DNA of 7,908 bases, from positions 1 through 7,908 of the forward strand of contig SBEK01000181.1 in the NCBI GenBank assembly GCA_009668925.1, in the 5' to 3' direction. Below the pieces are notes generated by a model that saw only the letters and a list, made by a program, of their open reading frames with translations, searched no databases and was not told the origin of the DNA. A program made the translations under genes and the position numbers. This stretch comes from Deltaproteobacteria bacterium. Its GTDB lineage: Bacteria > Desulfobacterota > Syntrophia > Syntrophales > Smithellaceae. Positions 1-5,935 of this stretch are shown here, piece by piece. Within the stretch, counting starts at the first letter, position 1; each line of letters opens with the position of its first letter.

Positions 1-747
1 CAAGCGGCAGCAAGGGCGGCCGAAGCCGGCGCGGACGGGGTGCAGCTTCATGCGGCGCACGGCTATTTGATCAATGAATTTTTATCGCCCTTCTATAATA
101 AACGGCAGGACTCATGGGGTGGTTTTGAAGAGAATTGCTTCCGATTTCTCCGGGAAATCATTATCGGCATCAAGAAGATATTGCCTCCCAGGATGATCCT
201 GATGGTTAAGCTCAACTCCCATGACTATACCCCGAAAGAAGGGATAACTCCCGCACTGGCAGCGAATTATGCCAGGCGCCTGGCGGATCTTGGCATAGAT
301 GGCCTGGAGGTTAGCTGCGGCACTTCATTGCTCTCTTCGTTCAACATGTGCCGGGGGGACGTTCCTGTTAAAGAGTTGTTATTGAGATATCCGGAATCGA
401 AAAGGTCTCAAATTGAACCGGCATTAAGAAGCATGGAGGGTAAGTTTAACCATTTTGAGGGATACAACGTCGAAGCCGCTAAAATGATTAGACCTGTAAT
501 TGGAAAAACCGCCTTGTTATCGGTGGGAGGCTGGCGGAGTGTTTCATCTATGGAAGAAGCAATTAACAACGGGCATACCGACTTCATATCCATGTGCCGT
601 CCTTTCATTAGGGAGCCGTCCCTGGTAAAGAAGATAAGGGAGGGAAAGACCTTAAAAGCATCTTGTACAAATTGCAATAGGTGTCTGGCCGCTCTGGCAA
701 GCAATATACCGGTGCAATGTTATATTAATGGAATAAATGGCACATAA
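1..747 (+). CDS. NADH:flavin oxidoreductase (Old Yellow Enzyme family), 5'-truncated by window edge
   Basis: The reading frame is open from base 1 and ends in TAA at 745-747, giving the last 248 residues; the N-terminal part of the TIM barrel lies outside the window. The family signature is clear near the start: GVQLHAAHGYL, then FLSP, N-R-D and a GG-x2-EN stretch, the FMN/active-site region of the OYE family. Later LLSVGGW and DFISMCRPFIREP match the phosphate-binding end of the barrel and the usual 'R-P-x-I-x-(D/E)-P' loop. Near the C-terminus a Cys cluster C222-x2-C225-x2-C228-x11-C240 (numbered from base 1) resembles the [4Fe-4S] motif of 2,4-dienoyl-CoA reductase-type members, which has x3 in the middle gap. 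The protein stops 8 residues after this cluster, so it lacks the C-terminal FAD/NADH domain of dienoyl-CoA reductase and must be a single-barrel form. Substrate unknown; an enoate or enone reductase role is likely from the family. Cytoplasmic. Family confidence is high, substrate confidence low. Confidence 0.93.
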   Translation, partial: QAAARAAEAGADGVQLHAAHGYLINEFLSPFYNKRQDSWGGFEENCFRFLREIIIGIKKILPPRMILMVKLNSHDYTPKEGITPALAANYARRLADLGIDGLEVSCGTSLLSSFNMCRGDVPVKELLLRYPESKRSQIEPALRSMEGKFNHFEGYNVEAAKMIRPVIGKTALLSVGGWRSVSSMEEAINNGHTDFISMCRPFIREPSLVKKIREGKTLKASCTNCNRCLAALASNIPVQCYINGINGT

Positions 748-816
748 TCAGATTTTTGTTTAGAGTTTGAGTCTGGATAGCTCTTTGTCTTCTTCAAGAT
801 TAAAAGGAGACAACCC

Positions 817-857
817 GCAGAATTTGGTTTTTATGAGAGCATAAAAATAAATTCTGC
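817..857. repeat. 41-nt near-perfect hairpin upstream of the NTF2-like gene
   Basis: The arms are GCAGAATTT (817-825) with AAATTCTGC (849-857), and inside them TTTTTATG (828-835) with CATAAAAA (840-847). The loop is AGAG and the only interruption is GG opposite T. All 17 pairs are perfect. It sits between the flavin oxidoreductase stop (747) and the ATG at 892. No T-run follows directly. A second pairing is possible between CCGCAG (815-820) and CTGCGG (863-868), which is followed by CTTTTCTT at 873-880; it would exclude the outer arm. It could be a terminator for the upstream gene, a leader structure, or a protein-binding palindrome. The sequence does not decide between these. Confidence 0.6.
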
Positions 858-891
858 ATACGCTGCGGCCGATCTTTTCTTCAGAGGTCAT

Positions 892-1254
892 ATGATCGAT
901 AAAGCATTTGCAGATTTTTTTTCAGCGGACTGGATTGAGTCATGGAACGCTCACGACCTTAATCGTATTCTGTCTCACTACACGGATGATTTTGAAATGT
1001 CATCACCCGTCATCCGAAAAATAGAGGGTGTGTTATCAGGCAAACTGAAAGGTAAAGAAAAAGTCGGTGCTTATTGGGCCAAGGCTCTCAAATTGAATCC
1101 CGATCTTCATTTTGAATTGATTACCACACTTTGGGGGATCAATAGCATAACCCTTTACTACAAAGGGCATCGGGGTTTATCGGCAGAAGTTTTTCATTTT
1201 ACTCCAGAGAGAAAGGTTGCAAAGTCATATGCCCATTACACCCAAAACCTCTGA
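892..1254 (+). CDS. NTF2/SnoaL-like small protein
   Basis: This is a 120-residue protein with the typical length and pattern of the NTF2-like (SnoaL-type) alpha+beta cone fold. The first helix carries W-I-E-S-W-N-A-H-D-L (residues 14-23), followed by HYTDDFE (29-35), the usual 'W...Wn.hD.....l.y.dD.e' opening of this superfamily. A G-K-x-K-x-x-Y-W helix and alternating strands follow, ending in AEVFHF and a last strand around YAHYTQNL. Members are small polar enzymes (cyclases, isomerases, hydrolases) or ligand-binding proteins; nothing here fixes the substrate. The ATG at 892 has an AGAGG ribosome site at 883-887. No signal peptide or membrane segment is visible, so it should be cytoplasmic. 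The next gene starts 75 bp downstream on the same strand, so co-transcription is possible but not shown. Fold assignment is good; function is unknown. Confidence 0.85.
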   Translation: MIDKAFADFFSADWIESWNAHDLNRILSHYTDDFEMSSPVIRKIEGVLSGKLKGKEKVGAYWAKALKLNPDLHFELITTLWGINSITLYYKGHRGLSAEVFHFTPERKVAKSYAHYTQNL

Positions 1255-1319
1255 CCCGGGAATACAAGTTCGGAAGTGAATCATAAAACCATTTCCTTTA
1301 TTACTTCTCAGCTTTTCAT

Positions 1320-1324
1320 GGGAG
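1320..1324 (+). promoter_or_regulatory. Ribosome binding site choosing the start at 1330
   Basis: GGGAG lies 5 nt before the ATG at 1330. The earlier in-frame GTG at 1276 has no comparable site, and starting there would place 18 extra residues, including polar ones, ahead of a clean signal peptide. Confidence 0.6.
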
Positions 1325-1329
1325 ACTGC

Positions 1330-2316
1330 ATGATAAAAAGGCTCTATAAACTTCTGATCGGTCTCACCTTGGCCGTGTATCTATTGCTCGGGCAGGCGCA
1401 GCCGATGTATGCGGACGCTCCATTTCAGGAAAGTCAGTGTTCGCGGAGGGGCTGGCACACGGTTGTTCTTGATGTCGGGGGACTGGAACGCCGGATTCTC
1501 TGGAAAGGTCCGGATGGGCCATGGGCTAAAGGCGCTATTCTCGTCTTGCACGGCGGAGGAGGCCATCATTATCAGTTCTGTGTTGCCAATGCCCGCGTCG
1601 TCCGGCCGCAGGTTCGATTCACCGATATGGCTCTTCAGGATGGCTTTGCCGTGTTTCTGCTCGAGTCGTCGGATCGCGTGACAGACAATGAAGGCCGCCC
1701 ATGCGGAAAAGTATGGGACGACGAGGTGCGCAACCGCGCGAATTTCGATTTGCCCTTCATCGAGACCGTTATCCGGATGGTTATTCCCGGGGCGAGGCCG
1801 TCCGGCAGCCGCAGCGAGGTATTCGTCACCGGGCTTTCGTCCGGAGGCTATATGACTCTACGAGCCGCGACCCGATTCGGGGATTTGATAACAGCCTTTG
1901 CGCCCATATCAAGCGGCGACCCCTACGGATGGCACCGCGTCTGCGAAAAAGGCACAACGCGACGAAAAACCGTGCATGGCGCCGGCCTGGACAATGAAAC
2001 CGGCAGGCCGATCACCGAACCCGATGCCTGCAGCTCGGCCGATTACCCCAATGAGAAACCCTGGGACGGTGCGGATGTAGCCGTAAGGCCGGCATTTCGC
2101 ATTTTTCACCACACGTATGACGGAGTCCATGATAAGTCCTGCGTGGAGAAAGCCGCCGCGCTGCTGCGCCGGAACGGCTACCCGGAAGTACCCGCCTTTC
2201 AGCTCATCGGCAATGAGCGCCGTAGTTTGGAAAACCACTTGTGGCTGGATGACTACAATCGACCTCTCCTGGAGTTCTTTACCAGCCGGCTTCACAAGAA
2301 AGAGAATTTTGAATAA
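1330..2316 (+). CDS. Secreted alpha/beta hydrolase (PHB depolymerase/feruloyl esterase-like)
   Basis: This is a 328-residue protein from the ATG at 1330; an upstream GTG at 1276 is possible but less likely. It opens with a Sec signal peptide: basic MIKRLYK, a hydrophobic core (LLIGLTLAVYLLLG), then AQPMYADA with cleavage probably after PMYA. The mature part has the hydrolase landmarks in order: oxyanion-hole HGGGG at residues 74-78, nucleophile motif G-L-S-S-G with Ser170, a likely acid at Asp264 in HTYDGVHD, and the likely catalytic His303 in ENHLW. This order matches the esterase family that includes poly(3-hydroxybutyrate) depolymerases, LpqC-like proteins and feruloyl esterases. Six cysteines in the mature chain suggest up to three disulfides, consistent with export to the periplasm or outside. 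The substrate is probably an ester; which one cannot be told. A candidate terminator follows the stop, so this gene may end a transcript. Confidence 0.88.
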   Translation: MIKRLYKLLIGLTLAVYLLLGQAQPMYADAPFQESQCSRRGWHTVVLDVGGLERRILWKGPDGPWAKGAILVLHGGGGHHYQFCVANARVVRPQVRFTDMALQDGFAVFLLESSDRVTDNEGRPCGKVWDDEVRNRANFDLPFIETVIRMVIPGARPSGSRSEVFVTGLSSGGYMTLRAATRFGDLITAFAPISSGDPYGWHRVCEKGTTRRKTVHGAGLDNETGRPITEPDACSSADYPNEKPWDGADVAVRPAFRIFHHTYDGVHDKSCVEKAAALLRRNGYPEVPAFQLIGNERRSLENHLWLDDYNRPLLEFFTSRLHKKENFE

Positions 2317-2328
2317 ATAGACAATACG

Positions 2329-2356
2329 GCCGATCGCTGCACTCGGTTCGGCTTTT
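2329..2356 (+). terminator. Candidate weak rho-independent terminator after the hydrolase gene
   Basis: GCCGA (2329-2333) can pair with TCGGC (2348-2352), followed by TTTT (2353-2356), 12 bp after the hydrolase stop. The stem is GC-rich but only 5 bp, and the 14-nt loop is large, so it is a weak candidate. Confidence 0.35.
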
Positions 2357-2375
2357 CGATGGCAGATGCTGAAAT

Positions 2376-2759
2376 ATGACTAGCTCAAAAACAAAAGACC
2401 GGCGTCTAAAAGATAGTTCTCTGAGACGGGCAAAATTATTATCAGGGATTGATACCCGGGACACAAGTATTGTGCCGCCTCCGGGTTCCGTGCCCGCCGA
2501 TCAGCATGAACTCCGCCACAATAATACCTATGACGCTCTGCCGCAATTTTATGTTGATAAAGTTCTTTTATGCCGAACATGCGGCAAGGAAGAAGTATGG
2601 ACAGCGGAGCAGCAAAAATGGTGGTATGAGGTTGCCAAGGGCAATATCAATTCTCAAGCGGTTCAGTGCCGGGAATGCAGAGATCAGGAAAAAGCAAGAA
2701 GAGATCTGGCGAGAAATGTTCACAAGGACGGCTTGCCGGGGAAAAATAAAAAATCGTGA
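2376..2759 (+). CDS. Small zinc-ribbon protein
   Basis: This is a 127-residue basic protein. A four-cysteine zinc ribbon spans residues about 57-105, with C66-x2-C69 and C98-x2-C101 as metal ligands. Between them is the conserved-looking stretch EVWTAEQQKWWYEVAKGN. This pattern (D-x3-L-C-x2-CG, then F/W-x-EQ-x-W/F-Y-E, then C-x2-CR) is that of the small bacterial zinc-ribbon domain proteins whose role is not known. The first 55 residues are polar, Arg/Lys/Ser-rich and probably disordered, with a PPPGSVP segment. The C-terminal tail (ARNVHKDGLPGKNKKS) is also basic, so nucleic-acid contact is possible, but that is inference. The ATG at 2376 has no strong ribosome site (only GGCAG at about 2361-2365). 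It lies 59 bp after the hydrolase stop; its functional neighbour is unclear. Confidence 0.8.
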   Translation: MTSSKTKDRRLKDSSLRRAKLLSGIDTRDTSIVPPPGSVPADQHELRHNNTYDALPQFYVDKVLLCRTCGKEEVWTAEQQKWWYEVAKGNINSQAVQCRECRDQEKARRDLARNVHKDGLPGKNKKS

Positions 2760-2837
2760 CAAGCGCATCTGCCGGACAAGAGTTCAGCCCTAAAGCAGTT
2801 GAAAAAAGCAATATTTTAAATTTATGAGGTTTCGGAA

Positions 2838-3299
2838 ATGAGAAAGAAATATTGGGATGATTTCAGAGTAGGGGATAAGTTAATGACGAATGGATTAACC
2901 GTTACCGAGTCGCACATGGTCAACTTTGCTTGTCTCACCGGCGACTTTTTGCCGCTGCACATGGATGAGGAATACGCGAAGAAAACGATTTTCGGCGGCC
3001 GGATCGTTCATGGTCCGCTCACCTATTGTCTGGCCGTGGGATTGGTCGGACTGACCAACTGGTACGAGGATTCCATCATCGGCCTGCTCGGCGTGGACAA
3101 GATGCGGCTGCCCCGCCCTGTGAAACCGGGCGATACGATTTATGTCAATGTCGAGGTCATTTCAAAAAAGGAGACTTCCCAACCGGATCGGGCTGTCATC
3201 ACCTTACATTACAAGGTCATGAACCAGAGAGACGAAGAAGTACTGTCGATGGATTACAGCATCATGATGCACCGGAAAAATAAGGACACAACGATATGA
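2838..3299 (+). CDS. MaoC-like hotdog-fold dehydratase (R-specific enoyl-CoA hydratase type)
   Basis: This 153-residue protein has the length of a single-hotdog MaoC domain. It begins with YWDDFRVGD, the usual 'f.df.vGd' entry, then a strand and helix. The catalytic segment is TGDFLPLHMDEEYAKKTIFGG followed by RIVHG, giving the hydratase pair Asp36 and His41 (D-x4-H), as in (R)-specific enoyl-CoA hydratases. The later R-L-P-x-P-V-K-P-G-D-T-I segment matches the conserved second half of the fold. It should add or remove water on an acyl-CoA or other acyl thioester in the cytoplasm; chain length and partner pathway cannot be read. The start at 2838 has GAGG at 2826-2829, 8 nt upstream. Its stop overlaps the next start as ATGA, so the two proteins are probably made together. 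Sequence neighbours do not include other beta-oxidation genes. Confidence 0.9.
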   Translation: MRKKYWDDFRVGDKLMTNGLTVTESHMVNFACLTGDFLPLHMDEEYAKKTIFGGRIVHGPLTYCLAVGLVGLTNWYEDSIIGLLGVDKMRLPRPVKPGDTIYVNVEVISKKETSQPDRAVITLHYKVMNQRDEEVLSMDYSIMMHRKNKDTTI

Positions 3300-3559
3300 T
3301 TGTAACCATGTCCTATGAACCTTTTGAAAGGCTTATCGTCACTCTTCGCGATGACGGCTTGCTTGCAGAATCAGATCTACTCTACGACATGATTCATAAG
3401 ACCGCCTGGACAACCGGCTCGGAGTTAATCGGTGAGCTGGGGAAGAGCATCAGGAAAATAAGAAAAGAGAACATCAATCGTCTTTCCGCCGACAGCATCA
3501 AGAATATCAAAGAATCCATGAAGATGGTCAAGGAGGTCTGGCCGGGCTTCTGGGGGTAG
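3296..3559 (+). CDS. Small helical protein of unknown function, coupled to the MaoC-like gene
   Basis: This is an 87-residue protein that I do not recognise. Its ATG at 3296 overlaps the MaoC stop by 4 bp (ATGA), the classic arrangement for translational coupling, and this is the main reason to believe it is real and to prefer this start over the ATG at 3308. The chain looks all-helical: YEPFERLIVTLRDDGLLAESDLLYDMIHK forms one helical block. A second charged block, ELGKSIRKIRKENINRL, continues into a third, SIKNIKESMKMVKEVW. There is no signal peptide, membrane segment or Cys. The Lys-rich amphipathic helices would suit a protein-protein contact, perhaps with the MaoC-like protein; that is inference. 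It ends in WPGFWG. Confidence 0.75.
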   Translation: MIVTMSYEPFERLIVTLRDDGLLAESDLLYDMIHKTAWTTGSELIGELGKSIRKIRKENINRLSADSIKNIKESMKMVKEVWPGFWG

Positions 3560-3614
3560 AAAAAGGCCGCTCAACCGGTTTTAGCATTTCGGCGCGTTTA
3601 TCATTCAAATCCGA

Positions 3615-3851
3615 ATGGACGCCAAAATTCATTTTGCTCTCTCATCTGAATGCGCTCGGCGGCCGAGTCAACGGATGACAGGATGCAAAGCGGAAAATCT
3701 GAACAAGAGTCCCTTAACGGGAGTTGCGATTGGAGAGAGGCAAAGGCAAGAACATCGGGCTTTGCTTTCCGGAAACGTTGTCGCTTTCGCGAAGGATGGC
3801 ATTGAAATCGGGATTAAAAAAGTCTATGAAAAGGCGAAGGGACTCTCATGA
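3615..3851 (+). CDS. Doubtful small ORF overlapping the permease-like gene
   Basis: This is a 78-residue ORF with no family that I recognise. In favour: its TGA (3849-3851) overlaps the ATG of the permease-like gene at 3848 by 4 bp, and its second half (LLSGNVVAFAKDGIEIGIKKVYEKAKGLS, given in part) reads like a real strand-helix protein segment. Against: there is no ribosome site before the ATG at 3615, the first 30 residues are irregular and Cys/Arg-rich, and the length is short. An internal ATG at 3675 would give a 58-residue version. It may be a real small protein made before the permease, or the tail of a decayed gene whose beginning has been lost. Confidence 0.4.
   Translation: MDAKIHFALSSECARRPSQRMTGCKAENLNKSPLTGVAIGERQRQEHRALLSGNVVAFAKDGIEIGIKKVYEKAKGLS
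3836..3842 (+). promoter_or_regulatory. Ribosome binding site of the permease-like gene
   Basis: GAAGGGA lies 5 nt before the ATG at 3848. It is a strong site inside the end of the upstream ORF, so the permease-like gene can be translated on its own. Confidence 0.65.
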
Positions 3852-5587
3852 GCCGGCCGGCATCTGAAAACAATAACAAGAAGCGCAAACCCGCCAACCT
3901 CATCTACGGCCTGGACGACCCCGTCCCGGGGCCGACGTGTCTTCTCCTGGGCCTGCAGCACAGCTTCCATGTCACGACGGCGCTGATCTTTGCCATGATT
4001 GTCATTCAGGCCATGGGCGGCTCGCGGGAAACGGCCGGCTTCTTCATCAGTATGTCGCTTTTGGCGGGCGGCATCGCCGTCATCCTTCAGGCCCTCAACC
4101 GCAAAGGATTCGGATCAGGATATTTCGCGCCGTCCGTCTGCGAACCGGCGTATCTTTCCGCGGCCGTTCTGGCCGCCAAGACGGGCGGCCTTCCGCTCGT
4201 CCTCGGGATGACGGCGCTGTCCGGCCTTTTCGAAATGGCGATTTCCCGCGTTGTCCACCGGCTGCGCAGTATCTTTACGCCGGAGGTGATGGGGCTGGTC
4301 GTGGCGATGGTGGGCGTGTCCGTGATTCCGGTTGCCGTCCGCAATTTCCTGGGGATTACCGAACAAAGCCCGGCGATCAATCCCGGCGTCGTGGCGGTTT
4401 CCATCATCACCCTGGGGACCATGGCGGCCATCACGATCTGGAGCCGCGGCAAGCTTAGGCTTTTCTCCGTGATCATCGGGATGGTGGTAGGCTACATCGT
4501 TTCGTATCTGGCGGGCTTTCTGCCCGCAGCCCACATTCAGCAGATTGCCGATAAGCCGTGGCTGGCTCTGCCCGATTTCCGGATGCTGGGCTGGTCATTC
4601 GATGCGTCGCTGGTCCTGCCGTTTCTCATCGCGAGTCTCAGTACCTCGGTCAAGACGATCGGCAACCTGACGACCTGCCAAAAAATCAATGACGCCGATT
4701 GGAAGCGTCCGGATATGACGAACATCAGGAAGGGTCTCCTGGCGGACGGATTCAGCGTGAGTCTGAGTGGCCTTTTGGGCGGCATGGCCCAGTCCACGGC
4801 GTCGAGCAATATCGGGCTTGCTCTGGGCACGGGCGCGACCAGCCGCCGCATTGCCTTTGCCGCCGGCGGAATTCTGATCGCGCTGGCTTTCTTTCCCCGC
4901 TTCGCCGAGGTTTTCGTCGTAATGCCCCAGCCGGTCATGGGCGCCACGCCGCTTTTCGCCGTCTGTTTCATCATCTTTACCGGCTTTCAGATCATGATGT
5001 CGCGCATGATGGACCAGCGCAAGATTTTCATCCTGGGCATTTCGCTGGTTTTTGGATTGAGCGTGAGCGCCCTGGTGCAAACTTACGCGCAGATTGAAAC
5101 GGCCTGGCTCCGCCCTCTGTTCAGCTCATCGCTCTATATTGCAACGATTCTGGCAATCGCGCTCACCATCCTCTTCCGGATCGGCCTTACGAAGAAAGAA
5201 AAAACGACCCTGATACCCGGTCGGACGTCTTATGATGAAATCAGAGAGCTGCTGGAAAAGCAGGGTGCGCTGTGGGGAGCGCGCCGGGAGGTAATCGAAC
5301 GGGCCGCCCGGGCGCTCAATGAATGCATGGAGCTCCTGGCAGCCGAGGCGCTTGCGGAAACCCCGGTCTGGATAGAAATCAGCTTCGACGAATTCGACCT
5401 CGATCTGGTTCTGGAATACGACGGCCGGCCGCTCAACCTCGATGCAGATTATGCGGCGCCCGGATCTCTGGATGACGATGTTTCGCTTACGTTGCTGTCG
5501 CTTCGTTTGATCAGACAGGATGTTGATCGGCTGGGCGCCGCCGAAAAGGACGGCCGTCAGCGGATCACATTGCACTATGATCACTAA
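3848..5587 (+). CDS. NCS2 (xanthine/uracil permease family) membrane protein fused to a degenerate GHKL ATPase-like domain
   Basis: This 579-residue protein has two parts. Residues about 25-447 are a 12-14-helix NCS2 transporter core. They carry the Q37-H38 of the first membrane helix, the TM3 segment SGYFAPSVCEP, the TM8 segment SVKTIGNLTTCQ (K269, N273), the TM10 N321-x-G323 motif followed by TSRR, and the conserved PQPVMGATPLF. NCS2 carriers import uracil, xanthine or other bases with protons. The key base-binding acids are changed here: the TM8 Glu (Glu241 of UraA) is Lys269, and the TM10 Glu/Gln before the N-x-G motif is Ser320. Residues about 457-579 are cytosolic and resemble the RsbW/SpoIIAB-type HATPase: helix ERAARALNECMELL with N491/E492 as the N-box, E-Y-D-G-R-P-L at 523-529 as the ADP-binding D-G box, and an end helix-strand RLIRQDVDRLG/ITLHY. 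The glycine-rich G2 box is missing. Altered substrate, a regulated carrier or a sensor are all possible. Confidence 0.88.
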   Translation: MSRPASENNNKKRKPANLIYGLDDPVPGPTCLLLGLQHSFHVTTALIFAMIVIQAMGGSRETAGFFISMSLLAGGIAVILQALNRKGFGSGYFAPSVCEPAYLSAAVLAAKTGGLPLVLGMTALSGLFEMAISRVVHRLRSIFTPEVMGLVVAMVGVSVIPVAVRNFLGITEQSPAINPGVVAVSIITLGTMAAITIWSRGKLRLFSVIIGMVVGYIVSYLAGFLPAAHIQQIADKPWLALPDFRMLGWSFDASLVLPFLIASLSTSVKTIGNLTTCQKINDADWKRPDMTNIRKGLLADGFSVSLSGLLGGMAQSTASSNIGLALGTGATSRRIAFAAGGILIALAFFPRFAEVFVVMPQPVMGATPLFAVCFIIFTGFQIMMSRMMDQRKIFILGISLVFGLSVSALVQTYAQIETAWLRPLFSSSLYIATILAIALTILFRIGLTKKEKTTLIPGRTSYDEIRELLEKQGALWGARREVIERAARALNECMELLAAEALAETPVWIEISFDEFDLDLVLEYDGRPLNLDADYAAPGSLDDDVSLTLLSLRLIRQDVDRLGAAEKDGRQRITLHYDH

Positions 5588-5669
5588 TGTGTGACTCCGT
5601 TCGGATTCCTTTGGTGCAGTATCCCGCACCGGACGAAGAAATAAAAACGCTCACACGTGAGGACAATGA

Positions 5670-5711
5670 GCACCGGGCGGGAACTCCGGCGCATGCCCGA
5701 TGCCCCGGTGC
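5670..5711. repeat. Imperfect inverted repeat, 42 bp
   Basis: GCACCGGG (5670-5677) pairs with CCCGGTGC (5704-5711), and the inner CGGG (5678-5681) pairs with CCCG (5696-5699), with a bulge ATGC at 5700-5703. No T-run follows. It could fold at the 3' end of the permease transcript. Confidence 0.5.
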
Positions 5712-5730
5712 AACTGAGACCTTTTGGACT

Positions 5731-5770
5731 GCGAGATTGCCACGCGTCCCGAGGGAATGCTCGCAACGAC
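5731..5770. repeat. REP-like palindromic unit 1
   Basis: GCGAG (5731-5735) pairs with CTCGC (5760-5764). The unit begins with the GATTGCCACG segment and ends CGCAACGAC, the layout of the widespread bacterial intergenic palindromes that read GTCATTGCGAG...GGCAATC on the other strand. Unit 2 begins with the same GATTGCCACG. Confidence 0.6.
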
Positions 5771-5777
5771 TGCGTCG

Positions 5778-5810
5778 GATTGCCACGCCGAACGAGGGTC
5801 GGCAATGACG
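5778..5810. repeat. REP-like palindromic unit 2
   Basis: It opens with GATTGCCACGCC and closes with GGCAATGACG, so ATTGCC (5779-5784) pairs with GGCAAT (5801-5806). It starts 8 bp after unit 1 and shares its left end with it. Confidence 0.6.
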
Positions 5811-5820
5811 AAGGCACTGG

Positions 5821-5840
5821 ATTCCCGCCTTCGCGGGAAT
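5821..5840. repeat. REP-like palindromic unit 3
   Basis: A perfect 8-bp stem, ATTCCCGC (5821-5828) with GCGGGAAT (5833-5840), and a CTTC loop; the flanks CTGG and GACA complete the common 'GTCATTCCCGC...GCGGGAATCCAG' dispersed palindrome read on the minus strand. It differs in core sequence from units 1 and 2 but shares the terminal AATGAC with unit 2. Confidence 0.7.
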
Positions 5841-5895
5841 GACAATAACAAGAGCGGGAATTCGGGATTTCAGGAGACACTAAGTTATTGCCTTC

Positions 5896-5935
5896 AAAAA
5901 AGGGCGCGTAACATACCTAAAGATTACCAGCACCC
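5896..5935 (-). terminator. Rho-independent terminator of hrb
   Basis: Read on the minus strand: GGGTGC (5935-5930), then GTAA (5927-5924), a 12-nt loop, TTAC (5911-5908), GCGCCC (5907-5902) and TTTTTT (5901-5896). The stem has 10 pairs with one G-U and a 2-nt bulge, and lies about 30 bp past the hrb stop codon. Confidence 0.65.

Noticed and set aside
3560..3600. AACCGGTT palindrome after the 87-residue gene as a possible terminator
   Set aside because: The GGCCG and CCGG stretches do not form a consistent stem before the TTTT.
4087..5080. Several 130-160-residue open frames on the minus strand and other + frames inside the permease-like gene
   Set aside because: They overlap a gene with clear NCS2 motifs and read as low-complexity His/Arg/Asp or Arg/Pro-rich chains typical of shadows in GC-rich DNA.
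5731..5840. A possible CRISPR-like array of three units
   Set aside because: The units are palindromes of differing sequence and spacing, with no constant repeat and no spacer of regular length.
5584..5880. Short open frames on both strands in the 5588-5963 gap, with SREGGNP- and FPRRRES-like peptides
   Set aside because: These peptides are the well-known false translations of the ATTCCCGC/GCGGGAAT palindrome; there is no ribosome site or family.
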